The position numbers were made by a program, and so were the translations under genes. Source: Forficula auricularia (lineage: Eukaryota; Arthropoda; Insecta; Dermaptera; Forficulidae). From it: DNA of 64,000 nucleotides. This document shows, in pieces, positions 56,093 to 64,000 of the stretch. The stretch is taken from contig JALMQS010000816.1 in NCBI GenBank assembly GCA_024734495.1, forward strand, positions 8,005,481-8,069,480, written 5' to 3'. The stretch's first letter is position 1, and the number at the start of each line of letters is the position of its first letter. A model generated the notes under the pieces. That model was not told the DNA's origin. It did no database searches and saw nothing but the letters and a program-made list of their open reading frames with translations.

Positions 56093-56142
56093 TTCAAAAC
56101 CCTGAAGAAGGGGCTATAAACCTCCGAAACGTCGGCTTTGAA
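56093..56142 (+). ncRNA. Type I hammerhead ribozyme, complete by eye
   Basis: TTCAAAACC, CTGAAGA, extra A, stem II GGGG/CTCC (one G-U, loop of 8), GAAAC, GTC, GGCTTTGAA. Helix I pairs 8 of 9. The downstream A-rich stretch and 'ccttggactgccccac' match the flank of the 45.97-kb motif. Not part of a fold-back here. Confidence 0.78.
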
Positions 56143-56319
56143 TAAAAAAAGATAATTATTATTATCTCTCTTTTTTGAACCTTGGACTGCCCCACAAAAT
56201 CCATTCAATTCACTTTCCAGTCTTTCTTCAAAAACTACTTCAATCGTAATTATTTTTTTATTTTTTTATTCGGTTTTTATAGTCCAGTCAAATTGTACAC
56301 AAATGAGCCCCTATGGTGA

Positions 56320-57045
56320 AAGTTTTGGGGTAGTTCTGATTTTTTGCATATATATGTTTTTGGGGCGCTGAATCTAAATCTGAGGTTTCCCACCAAAATT
56401 TCGTGACGCAACATTGTAGAAAATGCAAAAAAAATGTGAAAATTTTCATTTTTTGGCGGTTTTTTGCTTATAATATAACTCGAAAACTATCAACTTTTCG
56501 TAAATAACATTACTATTCAAAATTAAAGGGCATAAAATTTCCTACAAATTTCACTATTTAGGTTTTTTCTTAGACCAACCGTTCGGGCTCAAATGCAAAA
56601 ACCAATTTTTCGACCTCGGCAGCCCCAAATAATCGCACTTTTTTCGTTTTTTTCCCCATGAAAGAGGACGTTTTCGACAAAGACTAGTCTATACATTTTT
56701 AAACTAGATTATATTTGCGACAATTCAAACAAAGTTTCATCTTAACTGGATAAATGGTAATCCATGCAGCAATGACGTTGAATTTTTGAAGAACTATATT
56801 TTTTTTTTCAAAAAATCGCAGTTTCTCTCCATAAAATGAAAACCACTCATCCTAGAAACTTGATTCCTATCTCATTCTATAGAAAACTTTATAGACTTGA
56901 ACGTTTACTTGCACAACTTTTTTATAAAAGTCTTAGATTTATAGATATCCAGCATTTTTCATGACATGGTGGGAGACCTCAGATTTGGATTCAGCATACA
57001 CATGCAAAAAATCGGAACTACCCCAAAACTTTCCTGAAAAGAACA
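56320..57045. repeat. Palindromic element (about 725 bp)
   Basis: 'aagttttggggtagttctga' with 'tttttgcata' near 56325-56352 is mirrored by 'cggaactaccccaaaacttt' near 57014-57034. 'aaatctgaggtttcccacca' is likewise mirrored near 56970. The centre shares phrases with 50.15-50.25 kb. No ORF. Confidence 0.65.
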
Positions 57046-57548
57046 CACTTTGTGGACTATTTGTAATTTATGTTTTTTGTATATCTAACCTAAACTGTCA
57101 TAATAATATTTTTAATAAACAGAATGTATTTAATATTGAAATAATTGCGAAAATAAATTAACGCAATTAAAAAAAAATAGTGAGTTCGTATCTCACTCTT
57201 ATTTTGTTCTCTGTTAAAAGGAAAAAAGAAAGAAAAAGCGAAACAGGCCTTCGAGCAAGTGAACTGAGCAGCTTCAGGCGCCGGCTCACAACAGAAATAA
57301 AAATATATTCTCAATTAGCAAAGCAACATCATTTTTATGATATTTTTGCTGAATTAATTAGTCTCTCGGATAAAATATTATAGCCATAGACGTAAGTTTC
57401 CCGATAAAAATATAAAAGACCATTTTAAGAGACCAGTTGGTAAAAATTTTAATTTCATAAGTTATGAAAAATAAATAAAAGATGTAAACAAAACACAAAG
57501 AAAAAAGATTGAAAATAATTTTTCATAAGATAGGAATGTTCTTTAACA
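57046..57548. other. Non-coding stretch
   Basis: AT-rich. Short frames on both strands around 57180-57383 are unconvincing. Confidence 0.45.
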
Positions 57549-57740
57549 GAAGTTCTCAAACTGTGCGGCGCAGCGCTCCGAGAAGCCGCGGCCTTTCATA
57601 GGTGCGCCGCGAGGCTAACTAGACAAAAAACAAAGCGAGAAGCTAAAAATTTATTTATTATTCATGTTTATCTCTTACTAACAATTAGACATTCATAAAC
57701 ATAAAGAATTTCACTTTGACACCCTCGAAAAAAACTGAAA
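57549..57740 (+). mobile_element. hAT-like terminus with GC-rich start
   Basis: 'cagaagttctcaaactgtgc', then ggcgcagcgctccgag and 'gtgcgccgcgaggc', resembles hAT terminal regions. No matching right end was found. It lies just before the second copy of the family E palindrome half. Confidence 0.4.
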
Positions 57741-57759
57741 TGTATACAAAGATCGTTTT

Positions 57760-58790
57760 CGGGGTTTTCGACCATTTTCTCAAAAAAGTACTCATTCAAT
57801 TTCGTTCAAAATAAAATATAATTAATAATAATTAATGGTTTTATAATATCTATTAATTTCATATTTTTAAAAAATGATTTCAAACGAGTAATTAGCATTT
57901 CTTTCAAATTAGACTTCAAATAAACTACCATTAAAAATAAAAATTTACTAATAATAATTATTTGATATAAAAAATGAAAGAAAATATTCCATATGAAATT
58001 TCAATACACTTAATTGAATGTGTGATTAGGAAAAAAATAAAACATTTTAGCATTTCTAGCCGACTCGCTGTCATAGAGAAGAAAGTGAATGTTTTCATAA
58101 CATTTAATTTAAACTACGAAATTCTTAATTGAAATGATATTTTCTAATATTAGAAAAATACTGTGAACCTTCAGTTACATGAAAACGATAAATTAAGGTA
58201 GTTCTTTTGCGACAATCTACATAAAAAGTTCTAGCCTCGTAACCACTCCATACATATGAACGGTGCTAAAATTTTAGGTTATGTTTTTTAACGTGACTCT
58301 ACTTCTCACACTACTATATCCTCTTTATGAAGCCATTGATCTTATGTCCCCTTCACTGAAAATAATCGCCCAAATATGTTTTTTTTTATTTCTTATCAAA
58401 ACTACGAGGTAAATAATTTCAATTTTTTTTTTTAAGTTACTCCGAATATATTATTCTAACAAATATTAGTTTTTCTTTAAGATGGTGAAAGTCCTTCAAT
58501 GAAAAAAAAATAAAATAATGATCATTTTCCCACCCTTTCCCAATATACCATATTTAAAAATTTCATTTTTAATTGCAATTATTTCATGTTTGGTTAGGTA
58601 AATCGTCTTCAAATTTTAACAGTGTGTTTATTATTCTTTTAATGACTTATATTCCAAATTTTGAAGACTTCATGAACTTTTGCATTTGTGAAAGAACTAC
58701 CTTAAGATTGTTTTCTTTCTCATTTATAATTCTTTTTGTCTGTTTTATTAAGAGGCTGGGTCGCAAGCACATTGTTGTTTTATATTCATT
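57760..58790. repeat. Family E repeat, second copy (one arm), interrupted
   Basis: Matches the right half of the 30.17-31.18-kb palindrome from 'aaaagtactcattcaatttc' to 'tctgttttattaagaggctg', apart from the 505-bp TTAA element. Only one arm is present here. Confidence 0.65.
58193..58705. mobile_element. TTAA-flanked MITE, copy 2 (505 bp)
   Basis: TTAA at 58193-58196 and 58702-58705. Ends GGTAGTTCTTTT and, inverted, GGTAGTTCTTTC. The paralogous family E copy at 31.16 kb lacks the element and reads straight through (gataaaataagatcg), an internal empty site. Homologous to 39224-39752 over its whole length. The ORF at 58573-58875 spans the element edge and is an artefact. Confidence 0.82.
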
Positions 58791-60100
58791 TCATAAAGTA
58801 ACTTTTTCTTTTTTTCAAATTTATTTAAATTCCATTGATAAAGGGAGAAACTCTCCCGAAAATTTGGTATTTTAGTAAAGGTTTGAAGATTGTTTTTTAT
58901 AAAGATTTATATTTATTTATATATCAATATAGTTTTTCTATATAATAGTTCATCTATCTCAAGTATCCAAATTCTTTAAGATGAAAGGAGTAATCCATTA
59001 AGAAAACAAATGAATGTGTGGAGACCCTCTCCACTGCTGCGCTCAAGGTAACTTTATTGAGATAACAACTTGTTCTTGAAAATCGTGGAGTTCCATCAAT
59101 GTCTGTCTTCCCTTTAAAGTCTATCTAGTAGAGAAGCCGCAAATAGAAAAATGTATAGCTTAAGAGACAATTCCAAGGCTTCTAGCCAAGGGGGTTATCT
59201 CAAGTGTCCCCCATCACAATGGCTACTTAGAGGGGTCTTAATGGACCTGTAGCTCATTGCTACGCGCAGATCGCTGATCTGCAGACGGTGGGAAGGATGC
59301 CCGAGGCCCCAAGTCTTTACTGACGGCGATTAATTGCTTGTTTAAGTCACCACAACTGCTTTTTCAATCCAACGCAAAAACTAACATTAATACTATATAT
59401 ATTAAAAATATAAATATATTTTTTTAATATATTTTATGTTTAACAGAGAGGATAGTAAAATCTTTTTATTTAATTGAACAGTTAGCTATCATTCAAACAT
59501 AAAGAATAATAATCTTAAGTTCAATTAAATTGAAAGTAATTGATAAATATTGAAAAAAATTCTATTACAGGAAAATAATTCTCGAGATCTCTTATTAAAT
59601 CATTAATTAATCTTTCTGGTTTAAAGTTAATGAAATAAGCATTATTTATAGAATTACTAATAAAAGTTCTTTATTTACGAGATGTTCAATAAGCTACAAT
59701 CACAATTAAATAAAATAAAAAATAAATATTTAAATAGGTACAAATAAAGACTTTTTGCCTTTTATTTGTGAATCCTACATAGAAATTTATATTTTAAATT
59801 TTTTATTTACTTCATCATACAGGGGTATGGTCAAGTATTGTAATAGAGTGCATGAAAAATTGGTTATTTTGCTTAGTTTTTTTCGAAATATCTCAAATAT
59901 GGCTAAAATTATTTTGAATAAAAAAATTGGGCAAAACCATGGCATTTTAATCTACAAAAAAGTCCTAATAAGTGATTATCGAAAAAAATATATATTTTTC
60001 GAGATAATAACAGTTTTGTCAAAATGTCTGTTAGTACGTTAGTGCGCTACCAAATTTTTGTGGACGCACTAGCTCAAAAAGTAATGTGAATATCAAAACG
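58791..60100. other. Non-coding stretch
   Basis: Mostly AT-rich. 59030-59350 is GC-richer ('gatctgcagacggtgggaag', 'cccgaggccccaagtc') without a reading frame or RNA fold that I recognise. The ORF at 59755-60042 has no recognisable domain. Confidence 0.45.
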
Positions 60101-60169
60101 AAATTTCACATGTAGTTTTGGTGCATTGAGATTAAGAACTGATTAGATTTCGGTTGAAATCAATCACAA

Positions 60170-60900
60170 AACTAAGGGGGAGAGGGGTAAAAATTAAAAT
60201 TATAATTTTTTTAAGCTAAAAAAAACTAGAAATATGAAGTATACCATAAAATGAACCTATACTAAAAAAAAAGAGTTATTATTTTTTCTGGGGCCAAATT
60301 TGGGGGGGGGGGTTTATAAAATATTTATACTATCAATATAAGTTTTAGAGCCTTTTATGGAAGACGAAAATTTGCACATGAACCCTATATACGACCTTGT
60401 GAAAATTAATCGCTATGGGAAATTGTGGGGGGGGGGGGGGGGGATATTTTGAGAATGCTCTAGTAGCACAATGTTTCAAACTATATAGTAACTATATAGT
60501 GTCTATATAGCCCCTATATATTTGCTATGTAGTTTGAAACATTGTGCTACTAGGGTGTTAATATATTCCTAGATATGGAAATCGACCCCAAAATTAAGGG
60601 GGAAAGGGGTCAAAATTAAAATTATAAGTTTTTAAATTTAAAAAAAAAAACTAGAAAAAATTAAATATACGATAAAATGAACCTATGCTAAAAAAAGAGT
60701 TACTATTTTTTTCTGAAGCCAAAATTAGGGGTTCAAAAAATATTATCCTATCAATATAAGTTTTAGAGCCTTTAATGGAAGTCGAAATTTTGTACATGAA
60801 CCCTATATACGACCTTATGAAAATTACTCGATATGTGAAATTGGGGGGGGGGGGGGGTCAAAAATATTTTCAAACAAAAATCGAAGAAATGTGATATTTC
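60170..60900. repeat. Two direct repeat units (about 420 bp) with long poly-G tracts
   Basis: 'aaaattaaaattataa', 'aaaatgaacctat', 'aagttttagagcctttNatgg' and 'catgaaccctatatacgacc' occur in the same order in both units. Each unit ends in a G-run: G17 at 60427-60443 and G15 at 60843-60857, with G11 at 60302-60312. The first unit carries the 94-bp palindrome at 60460-60553. The sequence leads into the repeat shared with 110-290. Confidence 0.75.
60460..60553. repeat. 94-bp perfect-ended palindrome
   Basis: Begins CTAGTAGCACAATGTTTCAA and ends with its exact inverse. The centre has 'tatatag' repeats. It is present in only one of the two surrounding direct repeat units, so it looks like a small insertion. 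No duplication is evident. Confidence 0.65.
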
Positions 60901-61080
60901 TAATAAAATAGTCATATAATTAAAAGCAGATATTATTAATTTCTAATGGGTCCAAACTTAAGAGGGAAGGGGGTTCTTTCGTAAATAATTATAAATTATT
61001 TTAATTCAATATTAAATATAAGAAAGAGGACCCAGGTGTATGGTAAAGTCATTTGGATGGCCACATCAGTTTATTTATTT
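60895..61080. repeat. Dispersed repeat, copy 2 (first copy at 110-290)
   Basis: Aligns with the window start from 'tttctaataaaat' to 'gtatggtaaagtcat' and 'ggatggccacatca'. It immediately follows the poly-G repeat units, which may be part of the same larger element. Confidence 0.6.
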
Positions 61081-61689
61081 TATTAATATGTTTCATCTAG
61101 AACCCGCACCATTCTCCCTTAACAAAATTCATAATTAAATGATTATTTTTGCAATCATTATAAAATATTCATTAGTTAACTTGATCATAGAACAGCAATT
61201 TATAAACATTTTTTATCTATATATCGTAATTGTTTTAATTTTATTTCAGTTAAAATATTTTTTTTAAAGTATTTTAGTAATTAAATTAATTAAAAGAAGA
61301 AAACATCGAAAAAGTTAAATAAATCATAACAAATAGGAAGCGAAAGATTGCATTTGATCACTGCTAATGTTAATTATAGGAAAATCAAAATTGCTGGAAG
61401 CGGCTTGCCGTAAGCTAAAAGAACGATTGATTAACATATAAATTCTGCCAGTGCGGTAGTAATTTATCGTGGCATGTCATCAATTGTGGACTAATACATG
61501 AACGGTTGGAGATTTGTACGCACGGACAGCACAGGAGGCGCTTAGCACGGATGACAGACCGTTAGAAGCAAAGATCCACGCCTCGTGCCTGGTCATTAGC
61601 TAGATTCTCAGCTAACAGTCCCTAGTGGGAACTGCGTGGGAAATTTAGGTATTCGATTGGCACTAAAGAACTGAATAATTATTATCAAA
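61081..61689. other. Non-coding stretch
   Basis: AT-rich, with a GC-richer patch at 61500-61650. No feature recognised. Confidence 0.45.
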
Positions 61690-63045
61690 TAACTTGATTT
61701 GTCCAAAAACATAAATGTGAAAAAAGGGCCAAGTTCGGTACAAACGCCTTTGTCGACAAAAGATCAATCTTTCAAAGACCAGCATCCACAGATACCTTCG
61801 GCTGCTATCCAATCCCTAAATCTCCCCTTATCTTCACGTTACAAGGGTCCACCACGGACTACAGAGGTTGTACCTTCTTGGTGCAACTTCTTCTTGTATC
61901 AATATCATTATAAAAGAGTTGATATCTAATCAGGTACTAAGTTCCATAGCAGTTGCTTAAATCATAGCTATAGGGATGTTCAACGTTCTTCAATTGATTT
62001 AAAAGAAAATTTGTTACGTTCTTTGATGAACTTGGAAAGTTATAATAGTCAATAACTGATGATATTTAATACAAGTTTAAAATTTAGCTTTTCTAGTTGT
62101 TCTATTTTATTAACCGACTTCAAAAAAGGAGGAGGTTCTCTATTCGACTGAATTTTTTTTTGTGTCTATGTTACCTCATATCTCCGCCAATTGAGAACCG
62201 AATTTGAAAAATTTGTTTGCATTGGGTTCAGTCTACCTTCCGATTGGCCCCATTTTTTTTCATTGGTATTAGACCTTTTTTGTTAGCTTTGTTCAGGCCT
62301 AACTTCTTTGTTTATTAACCGATTTCGATGTTTCTTTTTTATTGGAAAGGGGGTATCTTAGGGATCGTGCCATATTAATTTGGTCAAGTTCTGATGATAT
62401 GATCACGATTAATAATATCACTAAAAGAGAAAATAAAAATAATTTTTAAGAAAAAATAAAACCGACTTCAAAAAGTTAAATGCAACAAATAAAATACCAT
62501 AAAAGATATAAAATAATTATTATCTTATTTAGTTACAACTAAACGACGAAATATTAACATGAAATTACTTTCTGAAGTCGGTGCCAAACAAACTATACCT
62601 ATAAGCGAGCGTACCTGCCAAACATACTAAGTAAGATCCGTCGAGTGCGAATCATAAAAGGTATATTGTTTGGCACCGACTTCAAAAAGTAATTCCATGT
62701 TAATATTTCGTCGTTTAGATGTATATATAAATGATAATATTTTATTACTTTTATATTTTATTTGTTGCATTTAATCATTTTGAAATCGGTTTTATTTTTT
62801 CTTAAAAATTATACTACAAACAATTTAGTTGGATATAAAACTTGCCAAGTTATAAATTATATATCAAAGAACATAACAAATTTACTTTTAAATCAATTGA
62901 AGATCGTTGTTCATCCCTTTAGCTTTGATTTAAGCAACTGCTATGGAACTTAGTATCAGTTTAGATATCAACTCTTTTGACGGAGTAGCCGTTTGTACCG
63001 AACTTGGCCCTTTTTCACATTTATGTTTTTGGACAGATATCATTA
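61690..63045. mobile_element. Fold-back element, family D, with a nested ACCGACTTC repeat
   Basis: The left arm ('ccaaaaacataaatgtgaaa', 'ggccaagttcggtacaaacg', 'agagttgatatcta', 'actaagttccatagcagttg', 'ttcttcaattgatttaaaag') is mirrored at about 62870-63045. The left arm additionally holds about 170 bp (61750-61910) containing a probable non-LTR 3' end ('gttgtaccttcttggtgcaa'). The ORF at 61699-61929 runs through this junction and is not considered a gene. The loop is filled by the ACCGACTTC element. Confidence 0.75.
62110..62812 (+). mobile_element. ACCGACTTC repeat, copy 4
   Basis: Starts 'ttaaccgacttcaaaaaagg' and ends 'ggttttattttttcttaaaa'. Both modules are present, the palindromic one at about 62460-62800. 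Nested in the loop of the family D fold-back. Confidence 0.7.
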
Positions 63046-63095
63046 ATTTTTGCAAAGTTTTATCGTTTAATTTATCTAAATAATTACATATAAAC

Positions 63096-63562
63096 ATTTA
63101 TATTAATAGAGTATTTTAGTGTTTAGGAGTGAGAAATTAATATAATTTATCTTTTTATGATTAGCTCCTTCGTATTAATAATAGAAAATTTTGAAATGGA
63201 TAAATAAAATTTAATAAATGTTCATGTTGAATTATTTATTATTGTAAATTACTAGTTTCACCATTGTTTGGCTCATCAGACCTATTTACATTTTTTGTTT
63301 ATAATTTTTTTTTGGTTGAACAATACATTTCACTGGGAAATCACAGATAACATATCACAATAGATCAGTTTTTATTCATTCATGACGGACCAGTTCCAGA
63401 AAGAATACATTCGACGAGAGACAGTCCAAGAGAAACTAGTAACTTACAATAATAAATAATTCAACATGAACATTTATTAAATTTCATTTATCCATTTCAA
63501 AATTTTCTATTATTAATACGAAGGAGCTAAACATAAAAAGATAAATTATATTTATATTAATA
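63096..63562 (+). mobile_element. Hammerhead fold-back retroposon (441 bp, 13-bp target duplication)
   Basis: atttatattaata occurs exactly at 63096-63108 and 63550-63562. The insert has a short head (gagtattttagtgtttagga). Next comes a left arm of about 125 bp ('gctccttcgtattaataata', 'aatgttcatgttgaattatt') ending in a complete minus-strand hammerhead. After a loop of about 150 bp comes the inverted arm, which keeps only the 3' half of the hammerhead (GAAACTAGTA). Same plan as the elements at 14.1 and 43.7 kb. Confidence 0.82.
63243..63290 (-). ncRNA. Type I hammerhead ribozyme, full consensus core
   Basis: Minus strand: TGTAAAT, AGGT, CTGATGA, stem II GCCA/TGGT (loop AACAA), GAAAC, TA, GTA, ATTTACA. 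Helix I has seven perfect pairs (TGTAAAT with ATTTACA) with the AGGT bases on one side. Stem III is AC/GT with a two-base loop. There is no extra base after A9. This is the closest match to textbook hammerheads in the window. Confidence 0.82.
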
Positions 63563-63614
63563 ATTATTAAATATTTCTCATAAAAGATTTGTTAAAAACC
63601 CGGTCGGTTTTTCA

Positions 63615-63885
63615 TAAATTTAACCCCTTCATTTCGGGCCCCGAAAAAGAAAAAGGTTCGATTTTTCAATTTTCTCCTTTATTAATGTGCCAAGCTTTAC
63701 CAGTATGCCAAATTTCAGCATTCTAGCTTGATTGAATTTTCACTATATGTTAATTAAGCCTAAAATAAATTTCACCCCTACATTTTAGGCCCTGAAAAAG
63801 AAAAAGTTTCACTTTTTCGATTTTTTTCCTTTAATTTTAGCCCAAACTCTACCAGTATGCCAAATTTCAACATTTTAGGATCAGC
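63615..63885. repeat. Two tandem units, 152-bp period
   Basis: 'taccagtatgccaaatttca' occurs at 63698 and 63850. Each unit also contains 'cggNcccNgaaaaagaaaaa'-type sequence, 'tcgattttt' and 'cattNtag'. Tandem 3'-UTR-like repeats of this kind are often seen at the ends of retroposons. Continues to near the window end. Confidence 0.65.
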
Positions 63886-64000
63886 GGAAGTACCTACTTT
63901 AGGTTTTTGATATGTCAGTCAGTGTTAAAAATGGCACTTTTCAGAGCTTAATAATTCAACAACTATAATAGATTTATTCATGAAATTTGGGATTCCAAAT

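Noticed and set aside
57180..57383. Short plus- and minus-strand ORFs
   Set aside because: Mutual shadows in low-complexity sequence without motifs.
59030..59350. GC-richer patch as a possible structural RNA
   Set aside because: No similarity to rRNA, snRNA or tRNA that I can recognise, and no convincing long stem.
59755..60042. 95-codon ORF rich in Lys, Ile and Phe
   Set aside because: Composition mirrors AT-rich DNA and no family resemblance is visible.

Overview
The window looks like AT-rich nuclear DNA from an arthropod, most likely an insect. The reasons are piggyBac, Tc1/mariner-like, hAT and jockey/CR1-like remnants, the ACCGACTTCAAAAA repeat common in insect genomes, and no bacterial operon structure, ribosome binding sites or long ORFs. 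I recognise no host gene, tRNA or rRNA. The window reads as intergenic or intronic sequence built almost entirely of layered transposable elements. The only long ORFs belong to retroelements: a 366-codon ORF in an LTR element (33565-34665) and the 3' end of a non-LTR reverse transcriptase (53508-54398, minus strand).

Layout. 1-13 kb: a repeat shared with 61 kb, small fold-back retroposons at 3.8 and 9.75 kb, a non-LTR reverse-transcriptase tail split by a 779-bp DNA element (5.3-6.3 kb), an RTE/SINE-like 3' end with an (AT)n tail (7.5-7.9 kb), and palindromic MITEs at 8.9-9.5, 10.6-11.0 and 11.85-12.17 kb. 13-25 kb: a cluster of hammerhead-bearing fold-back retroposons (14.1, 14.5, 15.8, 18.7 kb), a hAT MITE (17.5-18.0 kb) and a large inverted element (20.4-21.65 kb) that received a later 115-bp insertion. 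26-31 kb: a broken mariner-like transposase interrupted by a GC-rich 236-bp MITE, then a ~1-kb palindrome. 32-39.8 kb: a nested composite. A piggyBac relic (32080-39219, TTAA ends) is interrupted inside its transposase exon by a 5.57-kb LTR retrotransposon (32721-38291, near-identical LTRs, ATAC target duplication, tRNA-Gln-type primer site). Its right TTAA is shared with a TTAA MITE. 40-50 kb: two complete copies of the ACCGACTTC repeat plus a third inside a ~340-bp tandem satellite, a jockey-like RT relic, a hAT MITE with exact 8-bp duplications holding two hammerhead elements, and a 175-bp retroposon with a 16-bp duplication. 50-64 kb: AT-rich sequence, the second RT relic, a 224-bp hAT MITE, several palindromes, a second TTAA MITE, poly-G-rich tandem repeats and a further hammerhead fold-back at 63.1-63.55 kb.

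The most striking content is a set of type I hammerhead ribozyme motifs (CTGANGA, stem II, GAAAC, GTH). About fifteen are recognisable in 64 kb, and at least five also have a complementary helix I. Several sit in short elements (about 80-440 bp) flanked by 11-15-bp direct repeats and built as a unique head followed by an inverted duplication, so that two hammerheads can face outward from the centre. This fits short non-autonomous retroposons related to Penelope-like elements or retrozymes. The fold-back form, and a second ribozyme-less family with the same form, deserve attention. All assignments were made by eye, without alignment software or database search.
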